Source: Trogon surrucura (lineage: Eukaryota > Chordata > Aves > Trogoniformes > Trogonidae). From it: DNA of 64,000 nucleotides. This document shows, in pieces, positions 1-12,500 of this stretch. A program made the position numbers and the translations under genes. Each line of letters starts with the position of its first letter. Within the stretch, counting starts at the first letter, position 1. Location of the stretch: positions 173,814,412 to 173,878,411 of the forward strand of contig CM036617.1 in assembly GCA_020746105.1 (NCBI GenBank). The letters are read 5' to 3'. Below the pieces are notes generated by a model that was not told the DNA's origin, did no database searches, and saw nothing but the letters and a program-made list of their open reading frames with translations.

Positions 1-234
1 TAGCACAGAATGAGTTGCATAAGTGTCTTGTGCAAAGAAAATAATACATAAAGACAAGGTAATGATATTCTGGGAACTTTTCTTCCAGTGGGAATCCCAA
101 AGAGCCAGAACCCAGTGTGAAATGTTATGTGTTATAAGTCCATTTAGACAAATATTTCTGTTCATTTTTTTAAAAAGTAAGGTCTTTTTGTAGTGTTTGA
201 ATTCTGGGATTGTAACGGTTGCCTTTCCTTGTAG

Positions 235-501
235 AAATTAAAAGAAAAAGAAACTGCATTGTGGAAAGCTGAACAAAATATTTTATCTAGAGACAAAGTT
301 ATAAATGAGCTACGACTTCAATTACCTGCAACGTCAGAAAGAGAGAAAATAATGGCTGAATTAGGCAAAAAAGAAGATGATCCAGAGTACCGTCGTGCCA
401 TAAAAATTGCTCATCAAACCATTGCAAATATGCAAGCAAGATTAAATCAAAAGGAGGAAGTGTTAAAAAAATACCAATGTTTGCTTGCTAAAGCAAGAGA
501 G
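235..501 (+). CDS. CEP290: CEP290 exon (1st of 20 in window)
   Basis: The acceptor is cttgtag and the donor AGAG|GTAGTT. It holds 89 codons in phase 0 on both sides. It carries the very conserved [20 protein letters not shown] coiled-coil block. Bases 1-234 before it are intron. Confidence 0.95.
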
Positions 502-3500
502 GTAGTTAAACTTTTTACACAATTTTTTTTCAATTTTTAAGTTGTTTTACTTGATACTTTGTTTATCTCATTGCTAATGAAATCTTTAAAAGGTTCTGAC
601 CTCATAGGTAACAGAACAATTGGTAATTTTTATGTAGGAAAGTTCATATGGATTTTTTTAACTTTTTAAATAATGAGGCTTGCTCAGTTGAGAGGTTATG
701 TATATGATGTCTGTCTAGGAATTGGTGTGACAGGAAGAAAATTAAAATTGTACTGTGAGAGGTGGTGTCATTATATTGTAGATTTATATGAGATTTTCCA
801 GTCCTTGCAACAATGATTGCTGGACTCCATCTTGTAAGGTGCAGGGAAGACATGCATTTGTGGAAAATATGCTTCTTAAAGCATATAAATATGCTTCTTA
901 AAGCATGTTTTAATTTAAAGTATATTTTATAGCACAAATAGTGTATCTAAGCATACTTTGTTATTTAAACACTTTATATTCTTTATTCTTTGTACCTTTA
1001 AAGTGTGTGTATTTTAAAGCATTAGCCTTGTGTCTAAGAGGTACTTTGAGATTGAACACGCATCAGTTTTATTGCGTTTGGATCAGGAGCACATTTCTGG
1101 AGCAGACTTCCTGTCATCTTCGTTAGTGTGCTTCACTTAAATGTGTGTAGCTGTTTCTTCTGGGAGAAATCGAGATATTTGGTCAGGAACTGAACCAGAA
1201 GATGCAAGCTCAAAATGAGCCTGCTGTGCTTTGTCTGCTAGGAAGCATCCGATCCCCGTATCCCACTACGGTCTAAAGAAAATAGACCTGAAAAGTACAC
1301 GGGATGGATATCACTCTCCATATTAATAGTCACAACTGGCAAAGACCAACATCAACTGTTTTGCACTCCCGCTCTTGTCCTGTTGCACTATACTATTTGC
1401 TACGTAGCTTGAAACTGCATTAGTAGATTTTAGTTTATTTTCCAATAGGGTTAAAAAAAAAAAAAGAAGAAATAATTAATCAGAGCAAGAAGAAAGGAAT
1501 TTTAAGAACTGCCAGAATTAGAGGAAACTTTGGGGAGCAATACTGAGCAATGAGTTAGTGATCATCATGAAGGTACTGTAGTTTCATGACTATCTGGAAT
1601 CGTGTGCTCAGTAGAGCTGTGCTTTTGTTTTGAACTAACAGGAACAAGAGGAAATAGCAAAGAAGCATGAGGAAGACCTTAGAGTTCTACACCAGAAGTT
1701 AAATTTGCATACTGACAATTCCCTTGATAAATTCAAACAGACTGCGTTGGTAAGTTATGTGTATTTGTGGAATTAGTGAAATTGTTCCCAAATTCTTAAA
1801 ATCGTTGCTTAAAAGAACAGTTTTGCAGTCAGAAGTAAGTAATAAATGATGACAGGAAGAATAAATGGGCAGGTGATACAGAATCACTGTATTATTTTTG
1901 AGAGAATTCGCAACAGATGAATTAGGAGTCAATGTAAAAGACAAGGTTAACACCTCAGTATGTATGAGTGTATTTCGTATCATCCTGATTTTTGGCGACT
2001 TCTATGAGAGAGAGAGGTATATTTTGTTTTCTTTTCATTCAGTCTGTGGTTATGTTAAGCTAACCCATTTCAATACAAATTTTCTCTTGACATTTTATGA
2101 TAAGGTGAAATCTGTATTTAAGTGGATATTCTGTAGATAATTTGATGCACAAACCAGTGCTTCTGTTACACTTTCCATCCAGTGTGACTGCTCTCGCGCT
2201 GGGCCAAGAATCACATCTCGGTAAATAAACTTGTTAGATATTAATGCTTGCTTATATTCAAGTTTGAGTTTACAATATGTCAGTAATATTCAGCTTTAAT
2301 GTAAAGCTTAAAGTGTTTATCATACGTGTGTGCTCTGTTTTACAGGAGTTAGTGAAAAAGACTTCTTTGTCACTTTCCGACAACAAACATTTTCTCCGCT
2401 TAGCTGAAATGGAGCAAACTGTAGCAGAACAGGATAATTCTCTTGCTTCACTTGTTGGAAAATTAAAGAAAACGTCTTTCGATTTGGAGAGACAAAAACA
2501 AATTACTTCAATGAAAATTAAAGATTTTGAGACTGTCATAGCCCAGTAAGTTTTTAGACTGTTAACATAAGTCACAGTCGGATTGGATCAAATCAGTTAT
2601 ATATTGCTGCTACAGGACTGGTCTATCAAAGTGAACATGTTTTTGCTGAGTTTAAGATTTAGCTGAAAAAACAATTCTAAAGAGTTACTGTGGTTGGTAA
2701 TTGTAAATTGTTTCTAAGTTATAGCCCTTCATTGGGGCTAACGCTGAAAACCCGTGGTATGAAGAAATGCCTTCAGTTGTTACGTTCGTGCCATTCAGTG
2801 AAAGTATTCAAGGAGTTTTGGTATGAGAGTTGTCTTTAAGCTACTGTGGTACTTGCTCCTTAGTGATTTGTTTTTTTCATGATATGTCTCTTTGAGCTTG
2901 CTGCCTAAAAAGTTTAAACTCTAGAAGGTTTAAGCCCTGTTTAAAAGGAGCGAAGCATGATGCTTTCTTTACCTCTAAGGGCCAAGAATTGGAATGAACA
3001 TTGCTCTAATCTCATTTTGCTGATCTTCTTGAGTAATATTCTTATTAAATAGAGGCTGCCTTTGTTGAGTCATTCTTTTTTTTTGCTGTTTCCAAATCTA
3101 TGTTTCATATGCTTTTAAGAACAATAAGAAATATAACATTGTGCCCTTTGTTATTTATTTGGAGTTCACTAACTTAAGTACTGCAGTGTACCCTATTAAT
3201 GATATGGGTTTTCTTTATTAGGCTTCAGGAAAAGCACACAGTTGATGTGGAACAACTAAAAGATGAAGCAAATGTATTAAGGAGCATGTTATCTCAGAGG
3301 GAGAAAGAATTAGCAAATGTGAAAGCTGAACTAAAGGTCCAAAGAGAAGCAAATAATAGAGCACCCACAGAAGCAATGAAAAACCTGGTGGAACAGCTGA
3401 AGAGCCAGTTAGCCACGAAAGAGAAACAGCAGAAAGTTAGTAAACAAAAAATTAATCCTTATGTCACATAAATTTGTAACATTGCTTAATGCTTAAGAAT

Positions 3501-6500
3501 TCTATGTATTGTACAGTAGGACATAAAATATAATTTCATAGTATAACATAGTACAAGCTAATGGCTGTTTCTTGTTTTGTCATGTTCATACTAGCAGCTT
3601 CTTCAGTTAAAAGAACCTGAATTTTTTTATTTTCAGGCTTTAAGTAAAGCGCTTCTGGAACTGCGAGCAGAAATGACTGCTAATGCTGAGCAGCAGATTA
3701 TTTCTGCTGCATCACAAAAAGAGGCATTTATGAATGTCCAGGAGATTGTTGACAGAGAAACAAAGCGGCTTTCGGTGAGTACTGGGTAGTATCGTTGTAT
3801 TGCATTGTTACATTGTTGATAATCCTGAGTTTGGAGGTTTGCTGTTTTCTGTGTTTGTTTTCTTCCAGACACAGATAGAGGAATTAAACAGTCAGATTAC
3901 AAAACTTACAGATGACCTTAAAATAAGTAAAGCCAGGGCAAGTTCTTTGTCTGATGAAAGGGATGAGTTGAACCAAGAACTTCAGAGGAAACAGAAAGCG
4001 TTTACTAAAGCGTTGGCAGAAAAAAGTGAAATGGAAAAAGAAAATGAAGAACTGAAGAAACAGATTAGGAGGCTAAGCAGTAGCATTCAGGTAGAAGTAA
4101 TTTTTAAGAATACGTTTGATCTTGGCGAAGTTTTTCCATAAATTTACTGATTTGGGGGTGAAGTATTAGTACTTTTGGCAGGCATTAAGACTTGATTTAA
4201 AAATTTATGTTTGCTCATCAGCTGGGTTACATGGGAGCTGTTGGGAGCATGCCTCAAATAAAAGGAAGAAACTGAAAAACGCTTTTTGGAATATGTTTGA
4301 AAGACTGTGGAGTTGAATTGCCACTTTCAAAGCTTCTTTGAAAAGTGGAATTTTATCATCTTCCTGGTTGTCCTTAGTTCCCCTTTCAGAAGAAAAGTAA
4401 AGGATTTACAGTAGAATTGTCTAACTTAATTTATTTTTTGAATTCAGCTTTTTGCTGCTGATTAGAATTTAGAATACAAAGTTACATTCCAATACTTTAC
4501 AGATTTAAAGATAATTTTAAAAAGATCATTTAGGTTGTTAACTGTTTCTACCAATCGGAATTAAATTAAATTAAATATTTGGGTAGGTGTCATTAACCTT
4601 CAAGTCTGTAAAAGTTTGTAATTTTTCAGAGCAAAGCTGATGAACAAAATCTGATAGATGCACTTCAGAAAAAAATTAAGAAGTTGGAAAGTGAACTTCA
4701 GAAGAAATGTGAAGAAACAGAAAAAAAAGGGGTAAGAGAAGACAAGGTATGTGATACTTAGATTCTGGCTCTGAAAGAAATCATCAACCTAGGTCTAGGC
4801 AGTTCAACTCTCCCTAATGCCTATAAAAACCCCCCAAACAAAAAACCAAACTTGATCAGAGGAAAAGTGCTTTCATGACTGTAACCATGCTGTTACTGCC
4901 CTTACTAGCACTGATGTATTAATGTTTTCTCAACCTTTTTGTATAATTAAAGATCCGGTACAAGTCTTATAAAACTAAGATTTTATAGGTAGCAGTGAAA
5001 TTGCTTACATAAGTGCTGCCAAACGTGCATTTGCAAAATCAGTGCAATGATAAAAAAACAAAGTACTCAGAAACAAAAATGTGAAAGGGGATGGTGCCTG
5101 TGTGATTGTTCTTCACAAGGTTGATCTCCACATTGAAGAGGTTCTCAGCGATTGAAGGTGTGCTCATTTTACCAGTTGTTTGGTTTGGTTTTTTGCTTGT
5201 TGTTTTACTACTTCAGTAACTAATTAGTGGCTTGTCATAGTAATCAGAAGGTACACCACAGTATTATAGCATGCTTGTATAATGACATTCAGACCATTTA
5301 TGATATTAAATATTATTCTAGGCTTGCACTTATGCTTCCAATTAATTTAAGACTTCTAAATACGTGTTGCTTACTGTCTAGAAGTATTTTTCTCATACCT
5401 GGCACATTTTTTCCTTTTTCCAAGGTTTTGTTTTCTGTCTATCTCTTATTAGCAGTAAATGTTTAGAATGAAGACAGAAAAGCGAATACCTCAGAGAAGG
5501 GAAAAGTCCAGTTAAAAAGAAACAAAATTTGCTTTCAGGATTATTGACTGTGATTTTTCAGTAGCAATTTACGATCACATAGGTACAGGTTTTACTGAGG
5601 TATACTTTATAGTTTCTGAATTTTAAACTTGAGTAGAGATTCCATTTCTCATAGGAAAAAATAAAATGACCAATGGTACGGCTGTGCAACAGGGGTGTAT
5701 TCATAGAATCATAGAATCATAGAATGTTAGGGATTGGAAGGGACCTCGAAAGATCATCAAGTCCAATCCCCCTGCCAGAGCAGGAATGCCTAGACTATGC
5801 TACACAGGAACGTGTCCAGGCAGGTCTTGAATGCCTCCAGAGAAGGAGACTCCACAACCTCTCTGGGCAGCCTGTTCCAGGGCTCCGTCACCCTCACTGA
5901 GAAGAAGTTTCTTCTCGAGTTTAAGCGGAACCTCTTGTGTTCCAGTTTCAGCCCATTACCCCTTGTCCTATCATTGGTTGTCACTGAGAAGAGCCTGGCT
6001 CCATCCTTGTGACACTCCCCCTTGATATATTTGTAAACATTAATGAGGTCACCCCTCAGCCTCCTCTTCTCCAAACTAAAGAGCCCCAGCTCCCTCAGTC
6101 TTTTCTCATAAGGGAGATGTTCCACTCCCTTAATCATCCTAGTTGCCCTGTGCTGGACTCTCTCCAGCAGTTCCCTGTCTTTCTTGAACTGAGGGGCCCA
6201 GAACTGGACACAGTATTCCAGATGGGGTCTCAGCAGGGCAGAGTAGAGGGGAAGAAGAACCTCTCTCGACCTACTAACCACCCCCCTTCTAATACACCCC
6301 AGGATGCCATTGGCCTTCCTGGCCACAAAACTACTGGTGAGCTGCAGAAGACAGATCTGCTGTAAAGTGGCATGGGAAAAGATTTCTTTTTCTTTAATCT
6401 GTGTTCTTCACTAACTTGTAATTCAGAGTAGAGGGATACATTGCACTAGTGCCTCTAATTGCATAAAAAGTATCACTCCTTTTTTGTAAAGTCAATATTA

Positions 6501-9500
6501 AAAGCCAATGAAGAATTTGGTAATAGCATTAAACTGCATCAGCTTTATGCACCATACAGCACATGTAAGCTGTTGAGCTGGGCCTGCTTTTTCCTTAGCG
6601 GTAAATAATATATGCTTGCTATGGATTCATGTTTTAAATTGATAAATAAAGAATACATCATGGGCCGGTTTAGCTCACCCGATTGAGCGTGATGCTGAAA
6701 TGCCAAAGCTCGCTGGTTCGATTCCCGTTCGGTCCTTATGTGTTGCCTGATCTAGTCGAGAGGCGTCCCTGCGCATGACAGGGAGGTTGAATTAGATGAT
6801 CTCTAAGGTCCCTTCCAGCCTAGGCCATTCTATGATTCTATGATCATTCCTGGTTTTCTGACATGTTTACTTCTTTTGCTTTAAGAAAAAAATTCAAAAA
6901 GAAATATGTGATTTGTACATGTACTTCACAGACCTCCAAGGAGGAAATAATTAGATGGGAAGAAGGTAAAAAATGGCAAATCAGAATGGAAGGATTGCGG
7001 AACAAACTAAGGGAAAAAGAAAAAGAAGCAGATGTTTTAGCCAAGCAGTTGAATACATTGAAGGAAATTCATAGCAAGTAAGTTGGTTTTAATAGATTCA
7101 GCTACAAAATGATGACATGAGGCAAATCCAAATATGTCTGCCACATAATAATTGTAACAGTTTGATAGGTTTAGAAGATTCATGTCTTGAATTCGACGTT
7201 GCAATTGAGATTAAAAGGATTAGTTAATTTTCAAGCAGCAGGCTGCACCTCTAGTATCCTTTCCGTTGTAGAAGCCAGCAGCCTTTATTAGAGGAAACTG
7301 TGTCTCTGAATAAAACTAATTTAAATCCTTGATTATGATTCTTGTATATAGCATTCTGTTATTCCCATGAAACAAATAACAGCTTTATGGAAGACAGGCT
7401 GTTTCTCACTGCTGTATTATTTAATCAGATTGCTGAAATTGGATACCGTGCTACTGTTACATGTCGTGCTACTGTAGTATCAACAGTTCTAGGATTATGA
7501 GATGGAAGCCTTTTAAAAAAAGCCACATGCACAAACCCGCTGCAAATGTTATATTTACTTCTCTATGATAATGTCAGGGTTTTACTGATAAAAGATGCAA
7601 AAGAGAAAGGAAACTGTGATGCTGATGGTAGCTGTTGATAGGTTGTGGTTTGAAAGTGCTATAAAATAACATATGTCTATAAGGTAAACATTAAACAGAA
7701 AAGGGTGAGAAAATAAATTGCAAATGTAGATTCTTTAAGACAGAATATATTTTCTCCTAAAGATGATTAGTAAATAAAGTTTTAAATGTAAATTTATTGG
7801 ATGTTGTAGGACTGACAAAGAGAAAATTGTTCTACAGAAGAAACTGAAAACCACTGGTGTCACTGTTGACCGTGTTGTTGGAGTAAGAGCCTCAGAAATT
7901 GAAAAAGAACTGGAAGAACTTAGAAAACGGAATCTAGATTTAGAAGATGAAATTGCTCACATGAGGTGAGAGGCATTTTAAAGGAATCTGTAAAAAGTAA
8001 AAAATCTAAATGAGAAAAAAAGTCTGTGCAAGGAGATAGATGGTTTTTATTTGGACCAGCTGATTGAGTAAGGAAAAGAGACAGGAATTTCAACAATGCT
8101 TCTTTGAGTCTGTGATGAGCAAACTTAAAGCTACTAGGGAGTAACTGGGCATGTTCAGAGAACATGCAGCGTTGGTTCAGTGCTATATAAAGCTAAATAA
8201 TATGAAAAACACCTGGTTCCCATTGTGTAAAATTATAATTACAGTTTAGAATTAGTGAAAGTTCTCGGAACTGCTAAGATGCATTTAGGGAGTGTATTCT
8301 TAATCAGTATATCCACTATCACAGTAGATCGTGTACCCGAGTAATAGAAGCTGTACACATCTCAAAAGAGCAAATTTCTTTTGCAGAGTAAGTACTTCTG
8401 ATTCACGGAGATTATTTGAAATGATGTATATGGCTAACATTGATTTGACGGAACTGTCCCAGTAATACTAAAAAATCCAATCTAGTAATCCAGAAGTTCA
8501 CTTTTTTTTTTTTTTAACATTGCGGGATGTTTTTCTGCATTAATAGTCATTTGTTTGCTTGGGCTTGATTAATCTTTTGATGTAGAATACAGCAAGCAGT
8601 CCCACGAGATTCTGTTGTAGAAGAACTACATTTCAAAAATCAATACCTCCAGGAAAAGCTTCATGCATTGCAGAGACAGTGTTTGAGAGACGCATATTCT
8701 ACACCCTCGGTAAGTTAATAATGCAGCTGTATTACCTAGAGGAATCGTGCCTACATAACAGTAAATATTTGTTTTCCATTTGGTATTCTGTCATTTAGCT
8801 GGTTTTATTTAAATCATGGTATTCTAAACTAGGGTATTAAATACTTAGCTTTTAGAGTTTTTAAAAAACAAAGCAAACTCAAAAAAGCCCCAAACCCCAA
8901 AAATTTAGAGTTTCTGTGCTGTGCAGGGAGAAGGATCCTATCATATGCAGAGGGATATGGGATAAGTGTTTTTGAATATGAGAATCTGCAACTCTTATAT
9001 TCCATATTGATTGAAAATTTGGGATACACAGAGTTGAAGGAAATACTGAGCTGCATTTCAGTTACATTAAGTGTTCTTGTGTTTTGATTTTTACAAGGTT
9101 CATTATATTGCAAATGCTGAATTAGGTTAGTTTAATCTTTCAAGAAAGAGGCTTAAAGGTACATTCTGGGCTTCATTTCCTGTTTTGTTTTACTGTTTTC
9201 TGCTTTTTTTCATGCTTCATTCTATCTTCAACTTGAATCAGAGTACATGTGTCCAAACTGAACTGACCAAGTCTGTTCCTATGAGTATCAATAAACAAAA
9301 GTATTTGAATTCCCTTCAAAAGAAATCTATTTCAAATAGGGATGAAATCAAACATCAGCCTAATTGTAGCGTTACTGATGGCAGTGAAATAGATGAGGAA
9401 TCAAACACGCAAACCTGCATCATGCCCAGCGAAGGCCACGAGGCTACTGCAGGTGCAAGCACAGAAGTGTCTCCTGAAGAGCATCCTGAAGACAGTGAGA

Positions 9501-12500
9501 AATGCAAGGACACGGATATTTCTAGGGAAGGATTGAAAAACAACAATAGAGCTGAAGCTGATGAAGAGAACTCAGGTGAAAAAGAAGAAAATGTAACCCA
9601 ACCTGAAAATGAAAATCTTAATAAGAAATTGGAAGAAGAGGAGAGGAAGCACGAAATACTCAAGCAATCAAATGTTGATGAAGAAGAAAGTGTAGAAGAG
9701 CCTGATCCTGACAGAATGAGCTGCAATCAGTCTGATTTGAGGGAACTTTCTAATCAAGCTAATGACTACGAAGCAGAAAAAATAAATGTGAATAATGAAA
9801 CAAATCAACACACTGCAGAGGATAAACATGAAATTTGCGAAAGTGAAACAACCCCAGAATTTTGTGAAATGCCCGAGGTTTGATACTGTAGCAGTCCTCT
9901 AGCATTTCTTCTGTATAAATGATGTAGAAATAGAATAGTTTGATCTCGTAATGCAGTGGTTTCCTATGCATGGTCTGCGGGGATATTGAAGTAGACAATA
10001 ATCCCAGTGATACATGCAGGTAGTTGAAAAATTTTGGTTTTCAAGAGACTAACAGTATGTTATTAACAGTAAGAAAAAAAAGTAAATATGCTTTACTGAA
10101 GCAAATACTTGATTCCTATCATTATTGGTGATGAATTAATCATAGAATCATAGAATGCATTAGGCTGGAAGAGAGCTGTAAAGGTCGTCTAGTCCAGCCC
10201 CCCTGCAGTGAGCAGGGACATCTTCAACTAGATCAGGTTACTCAGAACCCCATCAAGTCTGACCCTGAATGTCTCCAGGGATGGAGCCTCCACCACCTCT
10301 CTGGGCAAGCTGTTCCAGTGTTTCACCACCCTCAGTGTAAAGAACTTCTTCCTCATGTCTAATCTAAATCTGCCCTACTCTAGTTTAAAACCATTGCCCC
10401 TCGTCCTGTTGCTGCACATCCTTGTAAACCATCCATCCCTAGCTTTCCTGTAGGCCCCCTTCAGGTACTGGAAGGACACAGATCATATGGTTAATTCCAT
10501 AATTACATAAGTAAAGACTGCTGATTATTATATCATCAAAAGGATTTATTCTTTACTATCAGGCATAAAAATTTACCACATACTTATGATTTAAATTGGC
10601 AATATAAGACATGCAAAGCACTCTATAAATTACTAGTCTCCATTGATAAAGACTTAAGAATGTAGTAGATAACAGACCAAGAACTAGAGTCATATAGTAA
10701 TTTTTCCTCACTTGCTCTGTGATTTGTTTGACTTAGGCCATATGTACAATTCAATAAATATATCAGAATATGTCCTTAAAATTAAATGCTGCTCCCAGGT
10801 CAAGTGTCACAGCTTACTACACTCAGTAGGTTTTTTTGTCTTTTAGACTTTGAGATTTATTTCTACCAAATAGTTTGAGAGTTAATTTTGGTTTGACAAA
10901 ATTTTTACTGGTTTGTACGGATTTGTAAACATCTCTTAAAGGTTAAGCAAGTTTAGAAAATATGAGAGAAGGAGACAGAGTCAGAGCAGATTAGATCAAA
11001 ACTGGTGATACAAGTGTCATCCGTTTTATTTCTGTGAGAAATAATTCTCTTGCTCTTTATCAGCTACAACTGGTACAATGATTAGTGCCTTACTGCTTAT
11101 TTTTTTTCCTCTGTTTTCTCAAGACGTCAGGAGTACCATCAGACGATCAATATCAAAGAGAACAAGAAGTGTTAAAGGAAAATTTAAGATTGTCGTCTGA
11201 AAATGTTGAGCTAAGATTCCAGCTGGAGCAGGCCAATAAAGATTTACCAAGGCTGAAGGTAACATCTTTTTACCTTCAGTCTCCTTTACCCTGACACAAG
11301 TTAGGGGTTTGCTTATGAAGAAATAGATATTTTTCTGTACTGTAAGTTTTTCATGGGTCAAATGGCTGGTAGAAATAATGAAAAATATCGTTGTGACGAG
11401 CAATTGCTTTCTTATTATATTTTTCAAAGTGAACCAACTGTAATTTTGTTACTGCTCACCTCAGTTTGAAATTTAAATAAGTCACTTATTACGTTGTGGT
11501 TTTTTTTTTAGGACCAAGTAGGTGACTTAAAAGAAATGTGTGAACTTCTCAAAAAAGACAAAGCAGATGTTGAACGAAAGCTGGCCAGCATTAGAGGGGT
11601 GGTAGGTAAACAGTCAGTCCCTCCTTGTAACAGCATTTTTCATCGTAATTAAATGAAGCCAAAATATTAAAAAAAGCGCAATGTTTTATTCAAGTTAAAT
11701 TCTTTGGACTCAACCAAAAGCAGACATGAATTGTTTCTACTTGTTTATTTTATTGCGAAAGTACTGTAATAATATTAATGAAATTAGTCAAATGTTTGCA
11801 CTGTCATGGTCTTATTTTGTCATTTGAATTAAGGTTATCTTCAGAAACATATTTGTAGAAAAAATAGGACTTACAACCCTAATAATGATAATTATATTTA
11901 TGTATTTATGGGAATGCATAGTAGTTACAGCTTTATGATTTAAAAGACAGGTTTTTTTGTTTTATGCGGATGTTAGAAAGTATAAGTTATTGTTGAAGTT
12001 TTTTGCTGTGCTATGCAAGATGACTTGCCCTGACTACTGTCAGCTACTTTAACAGAGCAATGTTTCAGAAGTTTTAGGAAAAAAAAGGCTTTAGCCTTGC
12101 CATTAATCTGTCAGACTCTTTATGCGACGTTTTAAAGCAAACTGACTTAATAAAAGCTCTAACATGCCTTCATAGCTCTTTCAGTATATGAGAAGAATGA
12201 GTTCTGCTTCTGGGTACCTGGAAAAGATTGTATATTTCCCTTTTTTTTAACTTGTACCTTGCATGGACTGCTTGTGTATCTGCCTATCTCTTACACAGTG
12301 GTGGTTTTTGGATAAGGAAATTCAGTTTATAAAACTGTTTCAAGAGAGGAAGCAAATTCTGAATCTTCCTCCCTTTTCAGGCACTAAGATCTGAGAGGTT
12401 TTTCTTTAATTCTGCTGTGTACCAACACAAACCTCCTAATCCCTTAAATTATTCTAGATAAGGAAGAATCAGTCATTTTTACTTCTAAAATTTGGTTGCT

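Noticed and set aside
6663-6737. Functional tRNA-Ile gene
   Set aside because: The anticodon arm is degenerate and the sequence continues into a SINE body with a CR1 tail.
9355-9726. Minus-strand Ser-rich open frame of 123 codons
   Set aside because: It is the mirror of the acidic plus-strand segment (GAA/GAG read as TTC/CTC) and has no splice context.
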